From positions 310,001 to 374,000 of the forward strand of contig CAIZZF010000026.1 of NCBI GenBank assembly GCA_903937385.1: a DNA stretch of 64,000 nt, in the 5' to 3' direction. The translations under genes were made by a program, and so were the position numbers. Position 1 is the stretch's first letter. The number at the start of each line of letters is the position of its first letter. Positions 46,845 through 55,822 of the stretch are shown in pieces. Below the pieces are notes generated by a model. That model saw only the letters and a program-made list of their open reading frames with translations. It was not told the DNA's origin and searched no databases. Source of the DNA: an uncultured Holophagaceae bacterium. GTDB taxonomy: Bacteria; Acidobacteriota; Holophagae; Holophagales; Holophagaceae.

Positions 46845-47444
46845 ATGAGCCTCGCACTCCTGGCTGATCTCAGCCAGCTCCTCGCCGAAGTCTTCCTGGA
46901 ACCGGACGCCGACCTGGGCGCTGACCTGCGGGATGCCCTGGCGCAGCTGCAGGACGCGGGCGACAGTCCGGCCCTGCTGGCACCCCTGGCCCGCATGGCC
47001 GGAGCCGGCCTGGATCCCGCCGCCCAGCCGGTGGAATACGCCCGCCTCTTCCGGCACGCCCTGGCCACGGACACGGTGCACCTCTTCGAGTCCGCCCAGG
47101 CCCGCGGCCACCTCATGGCCCCGGCCGTGATCGGGCCACTCCAGGCCATCTACGACGAGGCCGACATCGCCGTGGATGAGGACCTCGCCACCCCGCCGGA
47201 CCACCTGGGCCTGGAGCTGGCCTGCCTGAGCTACCTGCTGGGGCAGGTGGTGGAAGGGGACCTGGCGGACCAGGCCGCCTTCGTGGAGCTGGCCCAGCGG
47301 CTGCTCCAGGAGCACCTGCAGCCCTTCACGGCGGCCATCGCCGAGCAGCTGCCCCAGGTGGCCGCGCACCCCTACTACCTGGGCGCCGCGGAGCTAGCCG
47401 TGGCCTTGGTGGCTGAAGCCTTGAAGGCAGTTGCAGATTTATAG
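46845..47444 (+). CDS. TorD/DmsD-family molybdoenzyme chaperone
   Basis: 199 residues, all-helical, Leu/Ala-rich. VEYARLFRHALATDTVHLFESA matches the central EYxRLF element of TorD proteins (PF02613), and DHLGLELACLSYLL the second conserved helix. Such chaperones bind the Tat signal of the catalytic subunit and hold it for cofactor insertion. The position right after the A-B-C genes supports the match, although overall similarity to E. coli TorD or DmsD is low. Confidence 0.8.
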   Translation: MSLALLADLSQLLAEVFLEPDADLGADLRDALAQLQDAGDSPALLAPLARMAGAGLDPAAQPVEYARLFRHALATDTVHLFESAQARGHLMAPAVIGPLQAIYDEADIAVDEDLATPPDHLGLELACLSYLLGQVVEGDLADQAAFVELAQRLLQEHLQPFTAAIAEQLPQVAAHPYYLGAAELAVALVAEALKAVADL

Positions 47445-47491
47445 ACAACCCCCTGCTGGACAAAGGCTTGCCCCGCGCCCAGCATGGAGAG

Positions 47492-48871
47492 ATGCGCCCT
47501 CCCACGACCATCCTGCTGGTGGACGACGAGCCGGGGATCCGGCGGTCGCTCGGAGAAGCCCTCAAGGACGAGGGCTACCACGTGGTGAAGGCCGAGCGCG
47601 GCGAGCAGGCCATCGACCTGCTGCACAATCCGGACGGTGAGGGCATCGACCTGGTGCTGCTGGACGTGTGGCTGCCCGGCCAGGACGGCCTGGAGACCCT
47701 GAAGCAGGCCAAGCAGATTCGCCCCGACCTGCCGGTGGTGATGATCTCCGGCCACGCCAGCATCGACACCGCCTTGCAGGCCACCAAGCTGGGGGCCTTC
47801 GACTTCCTTGAGAAGCCCATCGACCTGGACCGCCTGCTGCTGGTGGTGGGCAATGCCCTCCGGCAGTCCAAGCTGGAGCAGGAGAACCAGCGCCTGCACG
47901 CCGAGGTCGAGGGCGGCCGGTTCTTCCTGGCGGACAGCCCCGCCATGCGGCGGCTCATGGCCGATGTGGCCCTGGTGGCACCCACGGAAGGCCGTGTGCT
48001 GCTCACCGGCGAGAACGGCAGCGGCAAGGAGGAGGTGGCCCGCCTCCTGCACCTGCAGAGCCCCCGCAAGGACGCTCCCTTCGTGGAAGTGAACTGCGCG
48101 GCCATCCCCGAGGAGCTCATCGAGAGCGAGCTGTTCGGCCACCAGAAGGGAGCCTTCACGGGCGCGGTCCGCGACCAGAAGGGCAAGTTCCGGGAGGCCG
48201 ACGGCGGCACCCTGTTCCTCGACGAAGTGGGCGACATGTCCCTCAAGACCCAGGCCAAGGTGCTCCGCGCCCTGCAGGAGGGCCGTGTGGAGCCCGTGGG
48301 CGGCGGCGGTGCCGTGGGCGTGGATGTACGCGTCATTGCCGCGACCAACAAGGACCTGGCCGGTGAGATCACCCGGGGCCGCTTCCGGGAGGACCTCTAC
48401 TTCCGCCTCGCCGTGGTGCCCCTGCGCGTTCCCCCGCTGCGCGAGCGCCCCGAGGACATTCTGCCCCTGGCCGAGGCCTTCATCTCCCGCATCGGCCGCC
48501 AGTACGGCCGGCCCCCGAAGCACCTGGGCCCCGAGGCCAAGGACACGCTGCTGCGCCACGACTGGCCAGGCAATGTGCGCGAGCTGAAGAACCTCATGGA
48601 GCGGGCCGTCATCCTGGGCCGCGGCAGTGAGCTGGGCCCCCGGGACCTGGGCCCCCTGGCCACCCGCCACCTCCAGGAGCAGGACCCCTTCTCCTTCCCC
48701 GAGTTCACCAGCCTCAAGGAGGCCCGGGACTGGTTCGAGGCCCAGTACCTGCAGCGGGAGATGCGCTTCCAGAACGGCAACATGACCCGCGTCGCCGAGC
48801 GCGTGGGCATGGACCGCTCCAACCTCTACAAGCGACTCAAGGCCCTGGGCATCGAGCCCAGGGAGAGCTGA
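47492..48871 (+). CDS. NtrC-family sigma54-dependent response regulator
   Basis: About 459 residues. A receiver domain (residues 5-120, phospho-acceptor Asp58 in LVLLDVWLPG, Lys in FLEKPID), an AAA+ domain with GENGSGKEEVA and an intact GAFTGA loop, and a C-terminal Fis-type helix-turn-helix (GNMTRVAERVGMDRSNLYKR). It activates sigma54 promoters when phosphorylated. No histidine kinase is adjacent, so its partner is unknown. It starts 47 bases after the chaperone gene and may be co-transcribed with the respiratory operon. The first ATG with a purine-rich site (47492) is used; a TTG at 47468 is possible. Confidence 0.9.
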   Translation: MRPPTTILLVDDEPGIRRSLGEALKDEGYHVVKAERGEQAIDLLHNPDGEGIDLVLLDVWLPGQDGLETLKQAKQIRPDLPVVMISGHASIDTALQATKLGAFDFLEKPIDLDRLLLVVGNALRQSKLEQENQRLHAEVEGGRFFLADSPAMRRLMADVALVAPTEGRVLLTGENGSGKEEVARLLHLQSPRKDAPFVEVNCAAIPEELIESELFGHQKGAFTGAVRDQKGKFREADGGTLFLDEVGDMSLKTQAKVLRALQEGRVEPVGGGGAVGVDVRVIAATNKDLAGEITRGRFREDLYFRLAVVPLRVPPLRERPEDILPLAEAFISRIGRQYGRPPKHLGPEAKDTLLRHDWPGNVRELKNLMERAVILGRGSELGPRDLGPLATRHLQEQDPFSFPEFTSLKEARDWFEAQYLQREMRFQNGNMTRVAERVGMDRSNLYKRLKALGIEPRES

Positions 48872-48875
48872 CGCC

Positions 48876-49277
48876 ATGGCTGAGCGCAAGTGGTTCAAAA
48901 TTGGAGAAGCAGCCGCCCAGGTAGGGGTCGGCCCCAAGGACCTGCGCTACTGGGAAGACGTCATCCCCGACATCAAGCCCCGGCGCAGCAAGGGCAACCT
49001 CCGCTACTACCACGTCGATGAGCTGCCGCGCCTCAAGCGCATCAAGGGCTGGCTGGCCGAGGGCCTCACCGTGGCCGACTGCGCGGAGCTGCTGCTCCAC
49101 GGGCACCTGGCCCAGCGCCTGGACCTGGGCCTGGCCCCGGACGAGCTGCCCGCTGCGCCCACCCACAAGGTGCGGCCCACCATTCCCCGTCTCCTGCGCA
49201 CCAGCAGCGACCTCCAGCCCATCCTCAAAGCCGTCCGCGCCCTGCACGAAAGGCTGTCCGCCCCACCCAAACCTTGA
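48876..49277 (+). CDS. MerR-family transcriptional regulator
   Basis: 133 residues. An N-terminal winged helix-turn-helix of MerR type: [22 protein letters not shown], then [28 protein letters not shown]. The C-terminal 55 residues are short and Pro/Leu-rich, with no Cys for metal sensing. It is only four bases after the response-regulator gene and so belongs to the same transcript. Similar short MerR proteins occur next to DNA-binding regulators and integration factors in many bacteria. Target and effector are unknown. Confidence 0.8.
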   Translation: MAERKWFKIGEAAAQVGVGPKDLRYWEDVIPDIKPRRSKGNLRYYHVDELPRLKRIKGWLAEGLTVADCAELLLHGHLAQRLDLGLAPDELPAAPTHKVRPTIPRLLRTSSDLQPILKAVRALHERLSAPPKP

Positions 49278-49312
49278 CCCCGGCCCTCTCCCGGTCTACA
49301 GTCAATAGTTCA

Positions 49313-49389
<77 letters not shown>

Positions 49390-49403
49390 AATCACCAGAA
49401 AAC

Positions 49404-49426
49404 GGGACCCATCCGGGTCCCTTTTT
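49404..49426 (+). terminator. Rho-independent terminator after tRNA-Pro
   Basis: Perfect stem GGGACCC/GGGTCCC with loop ATCC followed by TTTTT. The flanking CCAGAAAA/TTTTCTGG can extend the stem. Confidence 0.9.
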
Positions 49427-49445
49427 CTGGTGCTTCGACCCTTCG

Positions 49446-49468
49446 GGCCGAGAGGATTCGAACCTCCG
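49446..49468 (-). repeat. Inverted T-arm copy 1 downstream of tRNA-Pro
   Basis: 23 bases identical to 49579-49601. Their reverse complement begins with the 20 bases at 49361-49380 of tRNA-Pro (T-arm plus start of the 3' acceptor strand). It faces opposite to the tRNA. Between the two copies are a hairpin at 49483-49503 (GGCGCCAC/GTGGCGCC) and a segment near 49518-49535 resembling the D-arm of the same tRNA. The whole 329-base stretch from the tRNA to the next gene has no coding potential. Confidence 0.75.
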
Positions 49469-49578
49469 AGTGGACTTGCCGAGGCGCCACTCGATGTGGC
49501 GCCGAACAAGGCCGGCACACGGCGCAGCCGGGTGCGTTCGAAGCCCGCCCTGATGGGTCGGCGCCAGATACGGGGCAC

Positions 49579-49601
49579 GGCCGAGAGGATTCGAACCTCC
49601 G
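49579..49601 (-). repeat. Inverted T-arm copy 2 downstream of tRNA-Pro
   Basis: Second copy, 133 bases after copy 1 and in the same orientation. The bases flanking the two copies differ, so only the T-arm core is shared. It may be a remnant of tRNA genes or an attachment-site scar. Confidence 0.75.
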
Positions 49602-49718
49602 CAGAGGCTGCCCAAGGCGTGTCCCAATAAATCGTCGTTTAATTTTCAACCCTGAGGTCATGTTCTGTTAGGGTCTCCCTCTGCATGGCTAATAATTCAG
49701 CCCAGGCGAGGAGAATCC

Positions 49719-52475
49719 ATGAAGGACTCTATTCGGTTCAGCAGGGTTCTCACTAGCCTTGCCTTGGCCTCCCTCCTTGCGCTCGGTACCGGCTGCTGGG
49801 TCAGCCATTCGGAGCGGGGTGAGAACACCAACCTCCTGGCCAGGGGGGAGGTGGGGCCCGAGGGCGGCACCCTGAGCGTCACCTCGGGGCCCATGACCGG
49901 GGCCACGGTGACAATCCCGCCGGGAGCCCTGGCGAGTCCCCTCGTGGTCAGCCTGCGGAGCGTCGAGGGGTTCTCCCGGGCGGGGTATCTGAGCGTGGGG
50001 CAGGCGGTGACCCTGGAGCCCTCCGGTACCGCCTTCCTGGCTCCGGTGACCGTGCTCATGCCCTACGACGGGTCGCGGATCCCGAGCGGCCACCTGCACA
50101 CCTCCGTGAAGGTCCTTGGCCAGGACGCGGCGGGCAACCCCACGGTGGTCTACCCCGCCGACCTGCAGCCCTCGGCTCAGCTGGTCGCGGCGGAAACCAC
50201 CACGGGCTCCACCCTCGAGCCCGCCGTGCGGCTGTCAGCGCCGCTGCTGGGCGGGCCCTCCCTGGGAGCCGCCGTCCCCGCCAACCGGGCCTTCGTGCCG
50301 ACCCCCTGGCCCAGCACGACGCCGCTGCTGCCGCCCCGCAACTATCCCAGCAACCAGAACACCTTCCTCTGGAACGGCTACAACGTGGACGGCTCCAGCA
50401 AGGCCAACGCGGTCCTGCTCGACTCCCCGGCCACCGTGGGCGGCTTCAGCTACACCCTGCGCAGGCTGACCACAGGCGACGCCATCTCGGTCAATGGCCA
50501 GGACTACAAGGTCTACTCGGCCGTTCCCGAGCAAGCCACCACGACCTGGGCCTACCAGAATCCCGCCACCTACTACACCGCCACCGACCCCCACCGCCGC
50601 ACCGCCCCCATCAACGGCGGCGCCCCCTCCACCCTCGGTGTGAGCCCGGTGAGCTGCGCCTACTCGACCAGTGAGCCGGCCTATCTGGCCACGGGCAGCG
50701 AGGACAGCCTGCACTTCCTCCCGAATCTGCCCAACGGGCGCAGCGCCGACGGCACCTACCTCGACCGCCTGGGCCTGACCGAGAACGTCGCCTGGACCAT
50801 CAACCCCTACGTGTTCACCCTCTACCAGCCGGAGGCTGGGGTGACGCAACAGTTCTCCCGCGGCTGGGCGACCCCCTCCACCACCGCGGGCGAGGACGTG
50901 TCCTGGAACAAGCTGAAGGTGGACGGCAAGGGAAACCAGATGCCGGACAACCCCGCGACCGGCCCCCTGCTCCTCTACAGTCCGACGAACAAGGCCACTG
51001 CGAACCTGCTGCTCGAGACCATCGATCTGAAGACCTTCCAACCCAAGCTGGACGAGCTCCTGACCACCCTGTCCCTGTCCTACCTCAACGCCGACAGCAC
51101 GGTCCAGCGCAGCCCCACCTGGCTCAAGCAGGGGGCCTTCGTCAGCTACCAGGCCATGCCCGGCTTCCAGCGGAACCTCATCCGGAACTACACGCCCACC
51201 GGGGCCTTCACCCTGGCCGAGAACACCAGCGACCTCTTCGTGCGGGCGGGGGGCGGCATCGAGATACCCGCCGTGCTCCAGAGTGTCGGGGGGACCTCCA
51301 CCGCCATGCAACCCTACCCTCTGGTCGTACAGACCTGGGTGGACCAGACCTTCGCCCTCCTCAACCACCTGCCTGACGCGGTCCCTTCCACCCAGGACCA
51401 GTATCCCGGCGAAGAGGCCTACTACCTGGGCAACACCTTCCTGCCCGGAAAGGCCGGCGTGATCACCAACTGGCTTCACTATCCCAAGATGGTGGCCGGC
51501 ATCCCCGACGAGCGGGACAGCGACTCCTGGCTGGGTCTGGCCGGCGATACGCCATGGGACGTGATGGCCTGGAACACCGGGGAAGGCACGACCTTCCGGA
51601 ATGACCTCAACTGGCCCGAGCTCGGCGCCCAGGTCCGGAAACCCTACATGTTCGGCGCCTCGGTGCAGGTGAAGAGCGACTCCGACTCGGCCACCCTCTG
51701 GAAGCTGCGCCTGGAGCACAGCAACAGCTTCTGGTGGTACCAGGTCGCCGCCGACGACCCTTCGCTCGGGAAAGGAAAGATGTATCAGGCCACCCTCTGC
51801 GTGGATCCGGGCGGGGGCCACGGCTATGTGCCCATCGCCCGCATCTGGTACGAATGGCAGAAATGGAGTTTCACCTACACCGAGCTCAGCCCGCACCACA
51901 CCACCCCCACCGACTTCAAATACACCTACGTGTGGACGCCGCCCCTCCCCACCTCCGTGAAGGGCACCTGGGTCCCCCGCTTCGACTGGCTCATCGACCA
52001 GAAGACCCTGGACAAGTTCCCCAGCTTCAAGGACAAGAGCGGCGCCACCGCGGGCGGCGGCTGGGTCCTCAAGCCACCCTCCTCGGACCTGAGCGGCTCC
52101 AACAGCCCCTTCATCTGGACCCTCGTGTCCGGGGCCCAGGCCGGCGCCGTCTCCATCAGCCTCATCGCCAACCAGGCGGATCTCCCTGCGGACCAGGTGG
52201 ACGGGCGCCTGCCCAACGAGCAGTGGCTCCAGGCCATGACCTGGACTGGCGCGGACATGCCCGCCTACGCGCCGATCCTGGGCAATCCGCCGGCCAAGTC
52301 GGCGGATATCCAGGCCAACCCGTCCGCGGGGGTCAAGCCCTATTCCCGCGCCTGGAGCCCCGGCAAGGAAGTCAAGAACCAGCCAGTGTGCCGCTACACC
52401 CTCTCGGCGGTCACCAACGATCCCCTGCCCGGGTCCACGTTCCCCCGGGTGAAGTTCCTGGTGGTGCTCGACTGA
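49719..52475 (+). CDS. Large exported lipoprotein-like protein with ZU5-like N-terminal domain
   Basis: 918 residues. The N-terminus ends in LLALGTGCW, a near-lipobox with Cys26, so lipid anchoring is likely but the residue at -3 is unusual. Residues about 44-115 (VGPEGGTLSVTSGPMTGATV, then IPPGAL) look like a ZU5 domain, a beta-sandwich often found in cell-surface proteins. The remaining 750 residues, rich in Trp, Tyr, Thr and Pro, match no family recognised here. It is flanked by the tRNA scar region and a small membrane protein. It has a good ribosome site (AGGAGAATCC). Function unknown; it is among the largest genes in the window. Confidence 0.65.
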   Translation: MKDSIRFSRVLTSLALASLLALGTGCWVSHSERGENTNLLARGEVGPEGGTLSVTSGPMTGATVTIPPGALASPLVVSLRSVEGFSRAGYLSVGQAVTLEPSGTAFLAPVTVLMPYDGSRIPSGHLHTSVKVLGQDAAGNPTVVYPADLQPSAQLVAAETTTGSTLEPAVRLSAPLLGGPSLGAAVPANRAFVPTPWPSTTPLLPPRNYPSNQNTFLWNGYNVDGSSKANAVLLDSPATVGGFSYTLRRLTTGDAISVNGQDYKVYSAVPEQATTTWAYQNPATYYTATDPHRRTAPINGGAPSTLGVSPVSCAYSTSEPAYLATGSEDSLHFLPNLPNGRSADGTYLDRLGLTENVAWTINPYVFTLYQPEAGVTQQFSRGWATPSTTAGEDVSWNKLKVDGKGNQMPDNPATGPLLLYSPTNKATANLLLETIDLKTFQPKLDELLTTLSLSYLNADSTVQRSPTWLKQGAFVSYQAMPGFQRNLIRNYTPTGAFTLAENTSDLFVRAGGGIEIPAVLQSVGGTSTAMQPYPLVVQTWVDQTFALLNHLPDAVPSTQDQYPGEEAYYLGNTFLPGKAGVITNWLHYPKMVAGIPDERDSDSWLGLAGDTPWDVMAWNTGEGTTFRNDLNWPELGAQVRKPYMFGASVQVKSDSDSATLWKLRLEHSNSFWWYQVAADDPSLGKGKMYQATLCVDPGGGHGYVPIARIWYEWQKWSFTYTELSPHHTTPTDFKYTYVWTPPLPTSVKGTWVPRFDWLIDQKTLDKFPSFKDKSGATAGGGWVLKPPSSDLSGSNSPFIWTLVSGAQAGAVSISLIANQADLPADQVDGRLPNEQWLQAMTWTGADMPAYAPILGNPPAKSADIQANPSAGVKPYSRAWSPGKEVKNQPVCRYTLSAVTNDPLPGSTFPRVKFLVVLD

Positions 52476-52543
52476 GGCCCCTCCGGCCCTGGACGCCAAC
52501 CAAGCCCGACCTCGCCCTCCGCGGCGCACGAAAGGATCCGTAG

Positions 52544-53038
52544 ATGCTCTTCCTGGGCCCCTGGCTCCTGAGCCTGCTGCTGGCCGCCAGCCACTGCTGG
52601 CTCCGGCGCTCCACCCTTGACAAGGCCGAGGCGATCAGCCTCTTCTTCCGCTACCAGCTGGTCTTCGGGTTGGCCTTCGCGGGCATCTTCGGCTTCCTGG
52701 GCCATGGGCTGCGTCCTGAGCAGACGGCCCTCCGCATCGGCTGGCCCGCCCACCCCCAGTTCCAGTTCGAGCTGGCCTCCTTCGAGCTGGGGTTCGGCCT
52801 CGCCGCCCTGCTGGGCCTCTGGGTGCGAAACCGGCACTACTGGCTTGGCGTCTGCCTCGCCCCCAGCCTCTTCATGGTGCTGGCGGCGGTGCAGCACGTC
52901 CGGGAGATCCTGGCCAAGGGGAACCTCGCCCCCAACAACGTGCTCGTCATCCTGCCCGACCTCCTGCTGCCCGCCACCCTGCTGGGCCTGCTGGCCTGGC
53001 TGGCCCAGGCGGAGCAGCAGAAGGCCGCGCACCGCTGA
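52544..53038 (+). CDS. Small integral membrane protein, DUF6790-like
   Basis: 164 residues with four hydrophobic helices. LRIGWPAHPQFQFELASFELGFGLAALLGLW resembles the IGWP-FQ-E-NLG pattern of DUF6790 proteins, shown here only in part. The role of that family is unknown. It starts 68 bases after the large lipoprotein-like gene with AAGGATC upstream, so co-transcription is possible. Confidence 0.55.
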   Translation: MLFLGPWLLSLLLAASHCWLRRSTLDKAEAISLFFRYQLVFGLAFAGIFGFLGHGLRPEQTALRIGWPAHPQFQFELASFELGFGLAALLGLWVRNRHYWLGVCLAPSLFMVLAAVQHVREILAKGNLAPNNVLVILPDLLLPATLLGLLAWLAQAEQQKAAHR

Positions 53039-53148
53039 ACCGGGGAACCGCCAGCGAGGCCGAAGGGTCGTTGGCAGGTCTCACAGGTGGCCAGAACGGG
53101 TGGCTGGATCTCGCGGGCTTCGTTCGGCGCGGAGTCGGTGCCTCTGCC

Positions 53149-53931
53149 CTACTGCGCCGTCCACCCGCCATCAATAGGGATGGCCGTCCCCGTGATCTGG
53201 GCGGCGGCGTTGGAGCAGAGGAACACGGCCAGCTGCCCCAGGTGCTCGATGGCGACGAACTGGCCGGAGGGCTGCTTTCCTGCCAGCAGGGCCCGGCCGC
53301 CTTCCTCGACGCTGACGCCCAGCTTGGCGGCGAGGGCCACGATCTGGGGCTCGATGAGCTCGGTGCGGGTCCAGCCGGGGCAGATGGCGTTGCAGGTGAT
53401 GCCCTGCCCCGCGGTCTCCAGGGCGACCACCTTGGTGAGGCCCACCAGGCCGTGCTTGGCGGTGACGTAGGCGGCCTTGCGCACGGAGGCCACTAGGCCG
53501 TGCACGGACGAGACATTCAGGATGCGGCCCCAGCCCCCGGCCTTCATGGTCGGCAGGGCGTGGTGGATGGTGTGGAAGGCCGAGGACAGGTTCAGGGCGA
53601 TGATCCTGTCCCACAGCTCCGGCGGGAAGTCCTCCACCGGGGCCGTGAACTGGATGCCGGCGTTGTTCACCAGGATGTCGAGGCCCCCCAGCTGCGCCAC
53701 CGTGGCGGCCACCAGGGTCTCGGCCTCGGCGGGGCGGGTGAGGTCCGCCTGGTGGTAGGCCACGGGGACCCCCGCCTGCCCTTCCAGCTCGCGCCGAGTG
53801 GCTTCCACGGCGGCGGCTTCCCGGGAGCCGTTGAGCATCACACTACAGCCCGCGGCGGCCAGGGCCCGGGCCACGCCCAGGCCGATGCCACTGGTGGAGC
53901 CGGTGATCAGCGCACGCCTGCCCGTCAGCAT
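53149..53931 (-). CDS. 3-hydroxybutyrate dehydrogenase-like SDR
   Basis: 260 residues, classical short-chain dehydrogenase. NAD-binding TGSTSGIG (residues about 10-17), NNAG, catalytic Ser in NVSSVHG, Tyr and Lys in AAYVTAKHG, and CPGWTRTELIEPQI with the QIVALAAKLGVSVEE stretch typical of BdhA. The family oxidises (R)-3-hydroxybutyrate to acetoacetate. It starts with ATG at 53931 after GGAGGG; a longer frame to 54027 would overlap livM. It is the last gene of the Liv-type transport cluster, 13 bases after livM. With the CoA-transferase at the other end this points to hydroxybutyrate or ketone-body use. Confidence 0.82.
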   Translation of the reverse strand: MLTGRRALITGSTSGIGLGVARALAAAGCSVMLNGSREAAAVEATRRELEGQAGVPVAYHQADLTRPAEAETLVAATVAQLGGLDILVNNAGIQFTAPVEDFPPELWDRIIALNLSSAFHTIHHALPTMKAGGWGRILNVSSVHGLVASVRKAAYVTAKHGLVGLTKVVALETAGQGITCNAICPGWTRTELIEPQIVALAAKLGVSVEEGGRALLAGKQPSGQFVAIEHLGQLAVFLCSNAAAQITGTAIPIDGGWTAQ

Positions 53932-53944
53932 GGGGAACCCTCCA

Positions 53945-54886
53945 TCAGAGCGAGCGCCGGAGCAGGCGCCCCAGCTCCCCCACAAAGCCGCGCCGGAAGA
54001 CCAGCACGCAGACCACGAAGATGCCACCGATGATCACCGTGATCCAGGGTCCCACCATGGTCAGCTGGGACTGGAGCGTGACCACCGTGAAGGCGCCCGC
54101 GGCGGGCCCCAGCACCGTGCCGACGCCGCCCAGCAGGGTCATGAGCACCACCTCGCCGGAAGTGTGCCAGCTCACATCGGTGAGGGAGGCCAGCTGGAAG
54201 ACCAGACACTTCATGGCGCCGGCCATGCCCGCCAGGGCCGAGGAGAGGACGAAGGCGATGAGCTTGAAGCGCTCCACCTTGTAGCCCAGGGAGCGGGCCC
54301 GGGGCTCGTTCTCCCGGATGGCCTTCAGCACCTGGCCGAAGGGGGAGTGGATGGCCCGGTAGATGATCCCGAAGCCGAGGCAGAACAGGGCGAAGATGAA
54401 GTAGTAGAGGGCGAGTGGCAGGGGTGTGCCGCCCACGGTGACGTGGCGGTTCAGGTCGATCAGCCCGAAGAGGAGGCCCCGGGGAATGCCCTGCAGGCCG
54501 TCCTCGCCACCGGTGAAGGGCAGCTTCAGGGCCAGGAAGTAGACGATCTGCGCCAGGGCCAGGGTCACCATGGCGAAGTAGATGCCCTGGCGCCGGATGG
54601 CCAGGCTGCCCACCAGGTAGCCCAGCAGACCCGCGAACAGGGTGCCGGCCAGCACGCCCAGCTCCGGCGTCAGGCCTAGGTTCTTGACCAGGTGGCCCGT
54701 CACATAGGCCGCGCCACCGAAGAAGGCCGCATGCCCGAAGGAGAGCAGCCCCGTGTAGCCCAGCAGCAGGTTGAAGGCCGCGGCAAACAGCGCGAAGCAG
54801 AGCAGCTTCATCATGAAGACGGGATAGACCGCGAAGGGGGCCAGCAGCCCGAGGGCCAGGAGGGCGAGCCAGAGGTAGCGGTTCAC
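53945..54886 (-). CDS. livM: Liv-type ABC transporter permease LivM
   Basis: 313 residues, 8-10 membrane helices, with LLLGYTGLLSFGHAAFFGGAAY, the LivM signature, and the coupling-helix region AIRENEPRARSLGYKVERFKLIAFVLSS that docks to the ATPases. The GTG start directly abuts the livH stop. It forms the inner-membrane channel with LivH. The family imports branched-chain amino acids, but many members carry amides, aromatic acids or short carboxylates, so the gene name gives the subfamily and not the substrate. Confidence 0.9.
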   Translation of the reverse strand: MNRYLWLALLALGLLAPFAVYPVFMMKLLCFALFAAAFNLLLGYTGLLSFGHAAFFGGAAYVTGHLVKNLGLTPELGVLAGTLFAGLLGYLVGSLAIRRQGIYFAMVTLALAQIVYFLALKLPFTGGEDGLQGIPRGLLFGLIDLNRHVTVGGTPLPLALYYFIFALFCLGFGIIYRAIHSPFGQVLKAIRENEPRARSLGYKVERFKLIAFVLSSALAGMAGAMKCLVFQLASLTDVSWHTSGEVVLMTLLGGVGTVLGPAAGAFTVVTLQSQLTMVGPWITVIIGGIFVVCVLVFRRGFVGELGRLLRRSL

Positions 54887-55792
54887 CTAGGCTTCCTTCC
54901 CGAACAGGCCCGCGGGCTTGACCAGCAGGACGATCACCATGATCAGGAAGATGACAGTGCCCGAGGCCGGCGCGTAGACCACCTTGGTGAAGCCCTCCAC
55001 CATGCCCAGCAGCAGGCCCGTGACGATGGAGCCCATGATCGAGCCCATGCCGCCGATGACCACCACCGCGAACACCGTGATGATCATCTCCGAGCCCATG
55101 ACCGGGCTGACCGAGTAGATCGGCGCGGCCAGCACGCCCGCGAAGGCCGCCAGGCCCACGCCGAAGCCGTAGGTGAGCGTGATCATGAGCGGCACGTTGA
55201 TGCCGAAGGCCTTCACCAGCTCCGGGTTCTCGGTGCCCGCCCGCAGGTAGGAGCCGAGCTTGGTGCGCTCGATGACGAACCAGGTGCCGAAGCACACCAC
55301 CAGCGAGATGCCGATGACCCAGACGCGGTACCTGGGGAACAGCATGAAGCCCAGGTCCACCACGCCGCTGAGCACCTCCGGCTTGCCGTCGTAGGCGTCA
55401 CCGGAGACGTTGAAGTAGTTGGTGAAGACGCCCTGGATGATGAGGGCCAGCCCAAAGGTGAGCAGCAGGCCGTAGAGGTGATCGAACTTGCGCAGCCGCC
55501 GCAGCATGGTCTTCTCGATGAGGACGCCCAGGGCCCCCACCACCAGGGGCGCCACGATGAGCGCCGCCCAGTAGTTGAGGTGGAAGTCCGGCCGGCCGAG
55601 CAGCGGGCCCAGCTGGTTGAAGCCCAACAGGGCCACGTAGGCACCCAGCATGTAGAGCGCGCCGTGCACGAAGTTGACGATGTTCAGCAAGCCGAAGATC
55701 ACGGCCAGGCCGAGGCTCAGGATGGCGTAGAAGACGCCATTGTTGAGCCCCAGCATGACCTGGGACATCACCGTCTGGAACGACATGCCCAT
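54887..55792 (-). CDS. livH: Liv-type ABC transporter permease LivH
   Basis: 301 residues, about eight membrane helices. LNNGVFYAILSLGLAVIFGLLNIVNFVHGALYMLGAY is the LivH-specific N-terminal region (given in pieces across residues 14-50), and RAGTENPELVKAFGINV the coupling helix. It pairs with LivM. The start ATG lies 30 bases after the binding-protein stop with GGAGG upstream. Confidence 0.92.
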   Translation of the reverse strand: MGMSFQTVMSQVMLGLNNGVFYAILSLGLAVIFGLLNIVNFVHGALYMLGAYVALLGFNQLGPLLGRPDFHLNYWAALIVAPLVVGALGVLIEKTMLRRLRKFDHLYGLLLTFGLALIIQGVFTNYFNVSGDAYDGKPEVLSGVVDLGFMLFPRYRVWVIGISLVVCFGTWFVIERTKLGSYLRAGTENPELVKAFGINVPLMITLTYGFGVGLAAFAGVLAAPIYSVSPVMGSEMIITVFAVVVIGGMGSIMGSIVTGLLLGMVEGFTKVVYAPASGTVIFLIMVIVLLVKPAGLFGKEA

Positions 55793-55822
55793 GCGGGTGT
55801 CCTCCTGATTCTCAGGCGCGGC

